Below, piece by piece: positions 10,462 to 18,551 of a DNA stretch of 41,634 bases. The notes under the pieces were generated by a model. That model made no database searches and was not told where the DNA came from. It was given only the letters and a program-made list of their open reading frames with translations. Position numbers and translations under genes: made by a program. The stretch comes from Paracoccaceae bacterium. GTDB lineage: Bacteria > Pseudomonadota > Alphaproteobacteria > Rhodobacterales > Rhodobacteraceae. The DNA is taken from the NCBI GenBank assembly GCA_016936395.1, contig JAFGXY010000038.1:1-41634 (forward strand), given 5' to 3'. How positions within the stretch are numbered: the first letter of the stretch is position 1; each line of letters opens with the position of its first letter.

Positions 10462-12134
10462 GCGCGAACCGTCTGATCTATCTCCCCCTGGGTGGCGCGG
10501 GGGAGATCGGGATGAACTGCTATGTTTACGGCTATGGCCCCGAGGGGCACGAGCGGCTGATCGTCGTCGATCTGGGCGTGACCTTCCCCGATATGGAGGG
10601 CAGCCCCGGCGTTGACCTGATCATGGCAGACATAAGCTGGCTTGAGGCACGGGCAGACCGGATCGAGGCGATCTTCATCACCCACGCGCATGAAGACCAC
10701 ATCGGCGCGCTTGGTCTGTTGTGGCCTCGGCTGAAAAAGCAGGTCTATGCCCGCCGCTTCACCGCCACCATCGGCCGGCTGAAGCTGGATGAAAGCGGCT
10801 TGCCGCTGGATGCGATCACCACGGTCGCGCCGCGTCCGGCAATCGTCGAGGCCGGGCCTTTCCGCGTGCAATTCGTGCCGGTCAGCCATTCGATCCCGGA
10901 ATCCAGCGCGCTGGTGATCGACACGCCCGCCGGGCGCATCTTCCATTCGGCCGATTTCAAGATCGACCACAATCCGGTGGTGGGCGAGCCTTGGGATGAT
11001 GACGCGATCCGCGCCATCGTGGCCGAGCGTCCGATCAAGGCGCTGATGTGCGATTCGACCAATGTGTTTTCCACCCATGCCGGGCGGTCGGAATCCACGC
11101 TTGGCCCGGCGCTGAAAGAGCTGATCCAGAAGTCGGGCGGCATGGTGGTGGCGACCACCTTCGGGTCCAACGTGGCGCGTCTGAAGACGCTGGCCGAAGC
11201 CGCGCGCGCCGCCGACCGGTCAATCTGCGTGCTGGGCCGGTCGATGCGGCGGATGCTGTCGGCGTCGGAAGAAACCGGCGTGCTGACCGGCTTTCCGCGC
11301 CTTGTGTCGCCTGAAGAGGCGCTGGAGATCCCCCGCCGCAACCTGATGCTGCTGGTCACCGGGTCACAGGGCGAACGGCGCGCGGCCTCGGCGCAACTGT
11401 CGCGCGGCAAGTATCTGGGCCTTCAGATGAAAGAGGGCGATACCTTCCTGTTCTCGTCCAAGACCATTCCGGGCAACGAACGTCCGGTTCTGAAGATCAT
11501 GAACGCCTTTTCCGAGATGGGCGTCGATGTGGTGGATGACAGTGGTGGTCTTTACCATGTCTCGGGCCATGCCAACCGCCCCGATCTGGAGCATGTTCAC
11601 CGCCTGCTGCTGCCCGACATGCTGATCCCGATGCATGGCGAACACCGCCACCTGCGCGAGCATGTCAAGATCGCCACGGAATCCGGCATTGCTGCCGAAA
11701 TCGCCGTGAATGGCATGATGATGGACATCACCGGCGAGACGCCTCAGGTGGCCGAATACATCGAAACCGGGCGTCAGTATCTGGATGGCAATGTGCTGAT
11801 CGGCGCGATGGACGGGGTGGTGCGTGACCGCATCCGGATGGCGCTGAACGGCCATGTCATGGTGACGGTGATCCTCGACGAAGGCAATGCGCCCTTGGGC
11901 GAGGCCTGGGTGGAACTGTCGGGTCTGCCAGACATCGGCCGGGGCGAACGGGCCTTGGCGGCAACCCTGGAAACCGACCTGTCGGACTTTCTGGAGACCG
12001 CGGGGGCCAAGGTGCTGCGGGACGATGACAAGCTGGATGAAGCCCTGCGCCGGATCGTGCGACAGGTGACGATGGAAGAGATCGGCAAAAAGCCCGAGGT
12101 CACGGTGGTGGTCAGCCGGTTGCAGGCGGAGTGA
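10458..12134 (+). CDS. rnj: Ribonuclease J (metallo-beta-lactamase/beta-CASP family)
   Basis: Endo- and 5'-3' exoribonuclease acting in mRNA turnover and rRNA maturation. The 558-residue protein starts with the LPLGGAGEIGMN signature of RNase J. It has the zinc-binding HAHEDH motif (residues 76-81), VSHSIPESSALVI, HSADFKID and the beta-CASP region, and then MHGEHRHLREH, which supplies a late histidine. A C-terminal domain follows. The start codon overlaps the coaX stop. A canonical intrinsic terminator follows 17 bases after the stop and closes the nuo-birA-coaX-rnj series. Confidence 0.94.
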   Translation: MSANRLIYLPLGGAGEIGMNCYVYGYGPEGHERLIVVDLGVTFPDMEGSPGVDLIMADISWLEARADRIEAIFITHAHEDHIGALGLLWPRLKKQVYARRFTATIGRLKLDESGLPLDAITTVAPRPAIVEAGPFRVQFVPVSHSIPESSALVIDTPAGRIFHSADFKIDHNPVVGEPWDDDAIRAIVAERPIKALMCDSTNVFSTHAGRSESTLGPALKELIQKSGGMVVATTFGSNVARLKTLAEAARAADRSICVLGRSMRRMLSASEETGVLTGFPRLVSPEEALEIPRRNLMLLVTGSQGERRAASAQLSRGKYLGLQMKEGDTFLFSSKTIPGNERPVLKIMNAFSEMGVDVVDDSGGLYHVSGHANRPDLEHVHRLLLPDMLIPMHGEHRHLREHVKIATESGIAAEIAVNGMMMDITGETPQVAEYIETGRQYLDGNVLIGAMDGVVRDRIRMALNGHVMVTVILDEGNAPLGEAWVELSGLPDIGRGERALAATLETDLSDFLETAGAKVLRDDDKLDEALRRIVRQVTMEEIGKKPEVTVVVSRLQAE

Positions 12135-12151
12135 TCCGTTTGGCAAAATGA

Positions 12152-12183
12152 AAAAAGGCCCGGCAGCGATGCAGGGCCTTTTG
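12152..12183 (+). terminator. Intrinsic terminator after the RNase J gene
   Basis: AAAGGCCC (12155-12162) pairs with GGGCCTTT (12175-12182) around a 12-base loop, with an A-run before and a T-run after the stem. It lies 17 bases after the rnj stop. The A-run makes it able to act on the other strand as well. Confidence 0.85.
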
Positions 12184-12225
12184 CTTTGGGTGTCCTTCGC
12201 AAGACCGCTTGCCGCTTACGCGCCT

Positions 12226-12249
12226 CCCTCCCCCCTTCGTGGGGGAGGG
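12226..12249. repeat. C/G-rich hairpin between convergent genes
   Basis: CCCTCCCCC (12226-12234) pairs perfectly with GGGGGAGGG (12241-12249) around the loop CTTCGT, followed by a further G-rich tract. It lies between the ends of the RNase J gene and the oppositely oriented DEAD-box helicase gene. It may act as a terminator structure for the helicase, or it may be a dispersed repeat; elements of this kind occur in many GC-rich genomes. There is no T-run on either side. Confidence 0.5.
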
Positions 12250-12271
12250 ATGGGGAGGGGGGGCGTTGCTG

Positions 12272-13882
12272 TCAGCCTTCGGTGCCGGTCACGGGCTCGT
12301 CTTCCAGATCATCCACCGTGACCGAGGCGATCTTGAAGCTGCGCAGGATGAAATCGGGCACATGGTCGCCCATGCCGACCACACCGGCATCGCGCCGATC
12401 ATCGCGGCGGTCGCGCCGGTCATCGCGACGATAACGGTCTTCGCGCGGTGCCGAGTCGCGCGGTGCCGAATCGCGGGGGGCGGTGTCGCGCTGCGGCGCG
12501 TCCCGCCGCTCGGGGTAGCGGTCATCGCGGCGCGGGGCAGCAGGGGCCGCTTCGGCCACGGCCTCGGGTGCTGCCACCACGTCCAACGGCACCATGCTGG
12601 CGGGGGCGGCGTTTTCATCGCGCTTTGGCCTGCGGTCACGGTCGCGTCCCCGCTCGCGGTCGCGCCCGCCACGCTTGTCACCACCCCGGTCTTCGCGTGG
12701 GCGGTCGGGCGCATCGCCCAAACCTTCCAGCGCGCCTTCGGGCACGGTTCCGCGCGGGATCGGCAGTTTCACCAGGCTTTCGATGGCGGTCAGATATTTG
12801 TCATCGTTCGGCACGGCGATGGTATAGGCCTTGCCCAAGCGCCCGGCGCGGCCGGTCCGGCCAATGCGGTGCACGTAATCTTCGGGGTGCGAGGGCACGT
12901 CGAAGTTGAAGACATGACTGACTGCTGGAATATCAAGCCCGCGCGCAGCGACATCGGACGCCACCAGCAGGTGCAGCGTGCCATCGCGGAACGAATCCAG
13001 CGTTTTCATGCGCTGCGACTGTTCCAGATCGCCGTGAATCGGCGCCGCGTTGAAGCCATGCGATTTCAGCGACTTGGCGACGACATCCACATCCATCTTG
13101 CGGTTGCAAAAGATGATCGCGTTGGTGCAGCCTTCGCCTTCGCCCTTGATCAGCGCCCGCAGCACGGCGCGCTTTTCGGTAAAGGTCCGGTCCTTGCGCG
13201 ACGGCGTGAATTGGATCAGCGCCTGTTCGATGGTGGTCGAGGCCGAATTCTGCCGCTCGACCTGCACCTTGGCCGGGTTGGTCAGGAAGGTGTTGGTGAT
13301 CCGTTCGATCTCGGGTGCCATGGTGGCGCTGAAAAACAGCGTCTGGCGGGTGAACGGCGTCAGTTGGAAGATGCGCTCGATATCTGGGATGAAGCCCATG
13401 TCCAGCATCCGGTCGGCTTCATCCACCACCATGATCTCGACGCCGGTCAGCAGCAGTTTGCCGCGCTCGAAATGGTCCAGCAGGCGGCCGGGAGTGGCGA
13501 TCAGCACGTCAACGCCACGGTCGATCAGCTTGTCCTGCTCACCAAACGACACGCCGCCGATCAAGAGCGCCTTGGTCAGCTTGGTGTGCTTGGCATAGGT
13601 GTCAAAGTTTTCGGCGACCTGTGCCGCCAGCTCCCGTGTCGGGCACAGCACCAATGACCGGGGCATCCGCGCCCGCGCGCGCCCCCGACCAAGCCGGGTG
13701 ATCATCGGCAAAACAAAGCTGGCGGTCTTGCCAGTGCCGGTCTGGGCGATGCCCAAGACATCACGCCCTTCCAAGGCGAACGGAATTGCCTGAGCCTGAA
13801 TCGGGGTGGGGGTTTCATAGCCGGTGTCAATCACCGCCTGCAATACGCGCGGATCAAGCGCGAGATCGGAAAACTTTATCAT
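12272..13882 (-). CDS. DEAD-box ATP-dependent RNA helicase (RhlE-like)
   Basis: Unwinds short RNA duplexes; probable roles are ribosome assembly, mRNA decay and cold adaptation. The 536-residue protein has the motifs in order: Q-motif region TPTPIQAQAIP, AQTGTGKT (46-53), PTRELA (81-86), TPGR (130-133), DEAD (154-157), SAT (185-187), then the second RecA domain with ARGLDIP and HRIGRTGR. The last 150 residues are Arg/Asp-rich (RDRERGRDRDRR; repeated RDSAP), a disordered RNA-binding tail. SD AAAGGA lies 5 bases before the ATG but is buried in a leader stem-loop. A promoter at 13976-14004 is a good fit. RhlE is favoured over DeaD/CsdA because the C-terminal RNA-binding fold of the latter is missing. 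Confidence 0.93.
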   Translation of the reverse strand: MIKFSDLALDPRVLQAVIDTGYETPTPIQAQAIPFALEGRDVLGIAQTGTGKTASFVLPMITRLGRGRARARMPRSLVLCPTRELAAQVAENFDTYAKHTKLTKALLIGGVSFGEQDKLIDRGVDVLIATPGRLLDHFERGKLLLTGVEIMVVDEADRMLDMGFIPDIERIFQLTPFTRQTLFFSATMAPEIERITNTFLTNPAKVQVERQNSASTTIEQALIQFTPSRKDRTFTEKRAVLRALIKGEGEGCTNAIIFCNRKMDVDVVAKSLKSHGFNAAPIHGDLEQSQRMKTLDSFRDGTLHLLVASDVAARGLDIPAVSHVFNFDVPSHPEDYVHRIGRTGRAGRLGKAYTIAVPNDDKYLTAIESLVKLPIPRGTVPEGALEGLGDAPDRPREDRGGDKRGGRDRERGRDRDRRPKRDENAAPASMVPLDVVAAPEAVAEAAPAAPRRDDRYPERRDAPQRDTAPRDSAPRDSAPREDRYRRDDRRDRRDDRRDAGVVGMGDHVPDFILRSFKIASVTVDDLEDEPVTGTEG

Positions 13883-13931
13883 TAGCGTCCTTTAGATGCG
13901 GGATCGGCCCGCAAGATATGAAGGGACGCTA
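13883..13931 (-). promoter_or_regulatory. Leader stem-loop sequestering the helicase Shine-Dalgarno
   Basis: Read on the minus strand, TAGCGTCCCTT (13931-13921) pairs with AAAGGACGCTA (13893-13883), 10 of 11 positions matched with one C/A mismatch. Inside it, TGCGGG (13913-13908) pairs perfectly with CCCGCA (13902-13897) around a 5-base loop; an internal loop of 7 and 3 bases separates the two stems. The outer 3' arm contains the whole SD AAAGGA and ends at the base before the ATG. In this fold the ribosome site is closed. Opening by temperature, by the helicase itself or by another factor would switch translation on. The structure is seen in the sequence; the regulation is inferred. Confidence 0.65.
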
Positions 13932-13955
13932 CTTTTCCGGGCGCCCCGGCGTCTT

Positions 13956-13968
13956 TGCCACAGTGGCA
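13956..13968. promoter_or_regulatory. 13-bp palindrome at the helicase transcription start
   Basis: TGCCACAGTGGCA is a perfect inverted repeat with 6-base arms around one central base. It begins about where transcription from the predicted promoter would start, so a protein bound here would block it. No matching regulator gene is nearby. Confidence 0.4.
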
Positions 13969-13975
13969 CGGCATT

Positions 13976-14004
13976 CGCATACCGCCAAAGCCTGCGTCGG
14001 TCAA
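13976..14004 (-). promoter_or_regulatory. Sigma70-type promoter for the DEAD-box helicase
   Basis: On the minus strand there is a -35 hexamer TTGACC (14004-13999), a spacer of exactly 17 bases and a -10 hexamer TATGCG (13981-13976). The expected start near 13969 gives an 87-base leader, enough to contain the stem-loop in front of the gene. Confidence 0.5.
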
Positions 14005-14036
14005 GGCCTTCGGGGATGCGGCCGGGTCGGGATTGA

Positions 14037-14065
14037 CCGGAAGGGGGCAGTTTGGCCCCTTCCGG
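14037..14065 (-). terminator. Hairpin after the phytase-like gene
   Basis: CCGGAAGGGG (14037-14046) and CCCCTTCCGG (14056-14065) form a perfect 10-bp stem with a 9-base loop, starting 9 bases after the stop of the minus-strand esterase gene. There is no clear T-run, so it may stabilise the 3' end rather than terminate efficiently. Confidence 0.55.
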
Positions 14066-14074
14066 CAAGGGCGG

Positions 14075-15433
14075 CTATTTCGCCGCCAGGAACTCGGAAA
14101 CTTCCAGCAACATCGCCTCGTTGTCAGCGGCAGCATTCAACCTGCGACCGGAAGAAAACGGCAGGTTATTGTCATTTCCGACCAGGATGTGGGTGTCGTC
14201 CACCTTCATCACGTCTTCGATGGTGAAGAACGGGAAGGTCATGGTGCCTTTCAGATCGCGCTTGGCGACCGTCTCCAGCCGGTTCAGACCCTTGGGGTCG
14301 GCGATTGCCATCAGGTCGATATGACCAATCCGGCGCACAAAACCGTTCGCATCCATGGTTGCGGTGTCGATCATCACGATGCGCTTGACCATGGCCGGCA
14401 TCGGAAAGCATTCGGGCGTCGGATCGCCGGCGCATTTCAGCGACGGATCGCCTTCGCCATTGTCACGCTCGATGATCATGGCGCGGGTGCCGTCGACAAA
14501 GTTGAAATCGCCAATCGCGGTGGCGCCTTCGGCAAGCTGGAACTTGAACTCCTGCCCGGTCCAGGCGGCCTTGGCAGGATCAAACGCCAGCGCACGCAGA
14601 AAGGTGCCCTCAGGCTTGCCATCCGCGCCCAGCAGCGGCTTTTCGAACAGCGCCCAAAGCAGGTTTGTGCCCGGTTGCAGCGCCATGCCCTCATAGCCGC
14701 CCGACCGCTGCACCACCCAATCCTTGCCCGCAACCGACAGGCCCGAGATGCCGGGGGCGTCCACGCTTTTCACTTCGGCGTCGCCCATCATGGTGGCGAA
14801 CACGTCCAGCACCTTGCCGTCCAGCGTAGCCCGGATCAGGTAAGGGCCGAATTCATCGCCAAACCACAGCTCGCCATTGACCAGCTGGATGCTTTCAATG
14901 TCGAAATCCGCGCCGGTCAGATAGCGCGTCTCTGTGCCTTCATAGGCAATGCGGAACGGCACCCTGTGGTCCGGGTCGGCCAGAAACACGGTCTGGCGCA
15001 TCTCGATCGCGCCGGACTCGAAGTTCGGGTTCATCTTGTGGAACATCAGCAGCGCGTCAGGCGAGTTGGCTTTGCTGCCGAAACCGTTGTCGGTCAGCAT
15101 GTAGATCGAGCCATCTTCGGCAAGGTTCATCGCATAGCCGGAAAAGCCTTGCACCGGCTGGCCTTCGAACGGCAGCATCAGGCCGGTCTGGCGCTTGCCA
15201 TGCATGCCGCCGGTGTCGCCCATCATGGACCCGGCTTTCATGTTGCGCTTGGCGCCGGTGAACTTGCCCGAAACCCGCGCATCCGCAGGGGCATCAGCGG
15301 GGGCTTGGATCAGCGTCATCGCGGGCAGAACGGCATGTCCGGCCAAGGTGGCGGGGAAAGTCTCCTCGGCCAATGCAGGCATGGCGAGAACGGCCAGAAT
15401 TGCGGTCGAAGCAAGGGCATGGCGCAAGGGCAT
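14075..15433 (-). CDS. Secreted esterase-like phytase family protein
   Basis: A 452-residue exported protein. The signal peptide is MPLRHALASTAILAVLAMPALA, with cleavage probably after ALA. The mature part has the features of the esterase-like phytase (PF13449-type) beta-propeller family: GFSGYAMNLAEDGSIYMLTDNGFG, then RIAYEGTETRYLTGADFDIESI with GELWFGDEFGPYLI, and near the end a VDDTHILVGNDNNLPFS motif. The acidic residues in DNGFG and GDEFGP are probable ligands. I chose ATG 15433, preceded by AGGAG; longer starts would bury the signal peptide. It probably hydrolyses phosphate esters in the periplasm, but the substrate is not proven for this family. Confidence 0.85.
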   Translation of the reverse strand: MPLRHALASTAILAVLAMPALAEETFPATLAGHAVLPAMTLIQAPADAPADARVSGKFTGAKRNMKAGSMMGDTGGMHGKRQTGLMLPFEGQPVQGFSGYAMNLAEDGSIYMLTDNGFGSKANSPDALLMFHKMNPNFESGAIEMRQTVFLADPDHRVPFRIAYEGTETRYLTGADFDIESIQLVNGELWFGDEFGPYLIRATLDGKVLDVFATMMGDAEVKSVDAPGISGLSVAGKDWVVQRSGGYEGMALQPGTNLLWALFEKPLLGADGKPEGTFLRALAFDPAKAAWTGQEFKFQLAEGATAIGDFNFVDGTRAMIIERDNGEGDPSLKCAGDPTPECFPMPAMVKRIVMIDTATMDANGFVRRIGHIDLMAIADPKGLNRLETVAKRDLKGTMTFPFFTIEDVMKVDDTHILVGNDNNLPFSSGRRLNAAADNEAMLLEVSEFLAAK

Positions 15434-15608
15434 CGGGCACTCCTGTGTGGAACATGGATGTCCGATGGCATACGTCCCGCCGGTGAAAGTTGAACGACCC
15501 ATTGGCGACGGTCGTGCAAAACTCAGACGACAGCGGCATGGCGGATCGCAGCAAACCTGTCACATGAACCGGGCCTGCCGCAACCGACCCGCCGGGCCAC
15601 GCCCAGCC

Positions 15609-17207
15609 TCACACCATCATGTCCTTGGTCGCGGTCAGCCGCACCTCGGGATAGTCGCGCACCACCCGGTCGATGTCCCATTGCAGGCGGGTCAGAAAGA
15701 CATAGTCGCCGTCATGGTCGGTGGCGATGTGCTGCTTGTTGATGTTGATCAGCTTTTCCATCTCGGCCTTGGGGCCTTGGATCCAGCGCGCCGACTTGAA
15801 CTGGCTGCCCTCGAACCGCACCGGCAGGCCATATTCCTGCTCGATCCGGCTGGCCAGAACCTCAAACTGCAACGCCCCCACCACGCCGACGATATAGCCC
15901 GACCCGATCATCGGCTTGAACACCTTGGCAGCACCTTCCTCGGCAAACTGGGTCAGCGCCTTTTCCAGATGCTTGGCCTTCATCGGGTCCATCGCCCGCA
16001 CGCCTTGCAGCAGTTCGGGGGCGAAAGACGGGATGCCGGTAAAGCGCAGGGCCTCGCCTTCGGTCAGTGCATCGCCAATGCGCAACTGGCCGTGGTTCGG
16101 GATGCCTATAATGTCACCGGCCCAAGCCTCTTCTGCCAGCTCGCGGTCAGCGGCCAGAAACATCACCGGGTTGGCCACCGCCATCGGCTTTTTGGTGCGC
16201 ACATGCATCAGCTTCATGCCGCGCTCGAAATGCCCGCTGGCGAGGCGCACAAAGGCCACGCGGTCGCGGTGCTTGGGGTCCATGTTGGCCTGAACCTTGA
16301 ACACAAAGCCGGTGACGGTGGGTTCTTCGGGGGCGATCTGGCGCTCGGCTGCGCGTTGCGGCTGTGGCTCGGGGCCGTATTCGCCCATGCCGTCCATCAG
16401 TTCCTTGACCCCGAACGAGTTGATCGCCGAGCCGAACCAGATCGGCGTCATCGACCCGTTCAGGAACGAGACGCGGTCAAAGGCGGGCAGCAACTCGCGG
16501 GCCATTTCAAGATCTTCGCGAAACTTCTGCAACAAATCCGGCGGCACATGATCGGCCAGTTTCGGATCATCCAGACCCGAAATCTGGATCGACTCGGCCA
16601 CCTTGTTGCGGTCGGCGCGGTCCATGATCTCCAGCCGGTCATGCAGCAGGTCATAAGCCCCAATGAACTCGCGCCCCACCCCGATCGGCCAGCTTGCCGG
16701 GGTCACGTCAATCGCCAGATTTTCCTGAATCTCGTCGATGATCTCGAACACATCGCGGCTTTCGCGGTCCATCTTGTTGCAAAACGTCAGGATCGGCAGG
16801 TCGCGCAACCGGCAGACCTCAAACAGCTTGCGGGTCTGGCTTTCCACCCCCTTGGCACCGTCGATCACCATGATCGCCGCATCCACCGCCGTCAGGGTGC
16901 GATAGGTGTCTTCGGAAAAGTCGCTGTGGCCGGGCGTGTCGACCAGATTGAAGCGGAACTGCCGGTATTCGAACGACATCGCACTGGCCGAGACCGAAAT
17001 CCCGCGCTCTTGCTCCATCTTCATGAAGTCCGACCGGGTGCGCCGGGCCTCGCCCTTGGCGCGCACCTGACCCGCCATCTGGATGGCACCACCAAACAGC
17101 AGGAACTTTTCGGTCAGCGTGGTCTTGCCGGCATCGGGGTGCGAGATGATCGCAAAGGTCCGGCGGCGGGCGATTTCGGGCGGAAGGTTGGGGCGATTGT
17201 CTGACAT
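15609..17207 (-). CDS. prfC: Peptide chain release factor 3
   Basis: GTPase that removes RF1/RF2 from the ribosome after termination. The 532 residues match the family length (E. coli RF3 529). G-domain motifs: SHPDAGKTT (22-30), DTPGHSDF (90-97) and NKMD (144-147). EQERGISVSASAMSFEY, the switch region, is distinctive for RF3 as opposed to EF-G. Domains II and III follow and the end reads TKDMMV. I chose the ATG at 17207, giving MSDNRPNLPPEIARRR; an upstream in-frame start at 17243 adds only 12 unconserved residues. Confidence 0.95.
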   Translation of the reverse strand: MSDNRPNLPPEIARRRTFAIISHPDAGKTTLTEKFLLFGGAIQMAGQVRAKGEARRTRSDFMKMEQERGISVSASAMSFEYRQFRFNLVDTPGHSDFSEDTYRTLTAVDAAIMVIDGAKGVESQTRKLFEVCRLRDLPILTFCNKMDRESRDVFEIIDEIQENLAIDVTPASWPIGVGREFIGAYDLLHDRLEIMDRADRNKVAESIQISGLDDPKLADHVPPDLLQKFREDLEMARELLPAFDRVSFLNGSMTPIWFGSAINSFGVKELMDGMGEYGPEPQPQRAAERQIAPEEPTVTGFVFKVQANMDPKHRDRVAFVRLASGHFERGMKLMHVRTKKPMAVANPVMFLAADRELAEEAWAGDIIGIPNHGQLRIGDALTEGEALRFTGIPSFAPELLQGVRAMDPMKAKHLEKALTQFAEEGAAKVFKPMIGSGYIVGVVGALQFEVLASRIEQEYGLPVRFEGSQFKSARWIQGPKAEMEKLININKQHIATDHDGDYVFLTRLQWDIDRVVRDYPEVRLTATKDMMV

Positions 17208-17316
17208 GGCCGCGCCATAGCGCAAAGCGCAGGCCCCGTCCACGGGGAAGGATGGCCCCGTTGATGCGACGCAGGAAAAACGCTGCCGGCTGCAAATGCC
17301 TTTGCATTGCTGCTTG

Positions 17317-17351
17317 GCAAATACTCCGGGGGTCCGGGGGCTGGCCCCCGG
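17317..17351. repeat. Intergenic palindromic repeat, family A, copy 2
   Basis: GGCAAATACTCC, then GGGGGTCCGGGGGC, TG and GCCCCCGG. The arms CCGGGGGC (17334-17341) and GCCCCCGG (17344-17351) are perfect. Block order and wording match copy 1 at 9622-9660. It lies between the Hint-domain gene and prfC, both on the minus strand. Confidence 0.65.
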
Positions 17352-17378
17352 TCCTGTCGGTGCAACCCGCGCCGCCGT

Positions 17379-18389
17379 CTACTTTGCGTCGCTGCTGCCC
17401 CGGCGCGGGCGATACAGGGCCGCGCGGCCGACCTCATCCAGAAACTGACGGCTGGCCTCGGTGCCAAAGTGCTGCACCTGCGCCAGGCCGGGAAAGCGGG
17501 CCTTGACGTCTTCGGCCATTTCGGCGGGCAGGCGGCACAGGGTGGCATCGTTCACCATCAGGCTTTCGGCGGGCACGCCCTCGGCATAAATGATCTCGTG
17601 CCTGTCAAACACCAGTGAATAGTAATCGACAAAGCCGCCGGGCCGCTGAAACACGGTTTCGTCAACGACCAGATGCTTGGCCTGCACCAGCAGCTCCGAG
17701 GTCTGCAAGCCGGCGCGGCGTTGCCGTTGATACAGGAAAATCCTGTGGTGCGGGCTGACGATCAGATCGCCGGCGTTGCCAAGCGTTCCGGCGGTGATCA
17801 CCACCGGCGCAAAGACGCCCTGCGCGCGCAGCGTGGCCTTGCCCAGCCAGCGCAGCGGCTGCGGGCCGTGGTCGCGGGTCAGCACCTTTTCGCCAGCCGT
17901 CAGCCGTTCGATCGGGCATTGACGGCCGTCGGCCAGGGTGATCAGGGTGCCGCGCGCAAAAGAGACACACAGCAGATCGGCAAGGCGCACCTGTTGGGGG
18001 GCATCATCGACATCAAGCAATGTGTAATCGGCGGTCGCGGTCATCGGCGACAGCGGCAGCACCACGTGGTCCCCGCCATCAAGCTGCATCAGCAAAAGGT
18101 CGATCTTGTCGCCATCGGGGGCCATCAGCGTGTAGCGCGCAACCAGCCGGACCGCCTGACCCGCAGTGCCGATCTGGCTGTCCTCGGCCACGGTCTGCCC
18201 GTCGACACCATGCGTCAGGGCTAGGCGCAGCGGGGTGACCTCGGCCTCCAGCGTGTAGATATCGCCCAGACACACTTCGTCAGGGCCACCCAGCGCGTCG
18301 CCGGCATTGACGCCATGAATCACGTAGACCGCCTGTGACGGCAGCACCTGACAGGCATGGCTGGGAAGGGTGGGGCCGGGGATCGACAT
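17379..18389 (-). CDS. Hint (Hedgehog/intein) domain protein
   Basis: A 336-residue protein. Residues 1-135 form an N-terminal region with no recognised family. From Cys141 (CVSFARGTLITLADG) there is a Hint_2-type domain: RQCPIERLTAGEKVLTRDHGPQPLRWLGK, SPHHRIFLY and, at its end, HEIIYAEGVPAESL. There is no intein-type His-Asn at the domain end and no homing endonuclease, so classical protein splicing is not expected; autocleavage at Cys141 is possible. Such stand-alone Hint proteins are common in Rhodobacterales, often with secretion-type neighbours, but none is present here. I chose ATG 18389; a 60-base leader from the promoter at 18457-18485 fits. Confidence 0.8.
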   Translation of the reverse strand: MSIPGPTLPSHACQVLPSQAVYVIHGVNAGDALGGPDEVCLGDIYTLEAEVTPLRLALTHGVDGQTVAEDSQIGTAGQAVRLVARYTLMAPDGDKIDLLLMQLDGGDHVVLPLSPMTATADYTLLDVDDAPQQVRLADLLCVSFARGTLITLADGRQCPIERLTAGEKVLTRDHGPQPLRWLGKATLRAQGVFAPVVITAGTLGNAGDLIVSPHHRIFLYQRQRRAGLQTSELLVQAKHLVVDETVFQRPGGFVDYYSLVFDRHEIIYAEGVPAESLMVNDATLCRLPAEMAEDVKARFPGLAQVQHFGTEASRQFLDEVGRAALYRPRRGSSDAK

Positions 18390-18456
18390 GATGGGCCTGA
18401 AAAATCCGAGTCTGACCTGAAAAACCGGCGGGTCACGCATACACAATCGCAAAACT

Positions 18457-18485
18457 CGCATAGCCGGGTGCGATCCTTGCGTCAA
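18457..18485 (-). promoter_or_regulatory. Sigma70-type promoter for the Hint-domain gene
   Basis: On the minus strand: TTGACG (18485-18480), a 17-base spacer and TATGCG (18462-18457). The expected start lies about 60 bases before the ATG at 18389. The -10 hexamer is the same as in the helicase promoter. Confidence 0.45.
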
Positions 18486-18551
18486 CATTGGCGGGGCTTG
18501 CGCCCCGACCACAGCCTGCTACCGATATGAGGCAAAATTGGGGAGATGGCG

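Noticed and set aside
17379..18389. Intein inside a host protein
   Set aside because: No C-terminal His-Asn, no extein continuation and no endonuclease domain.
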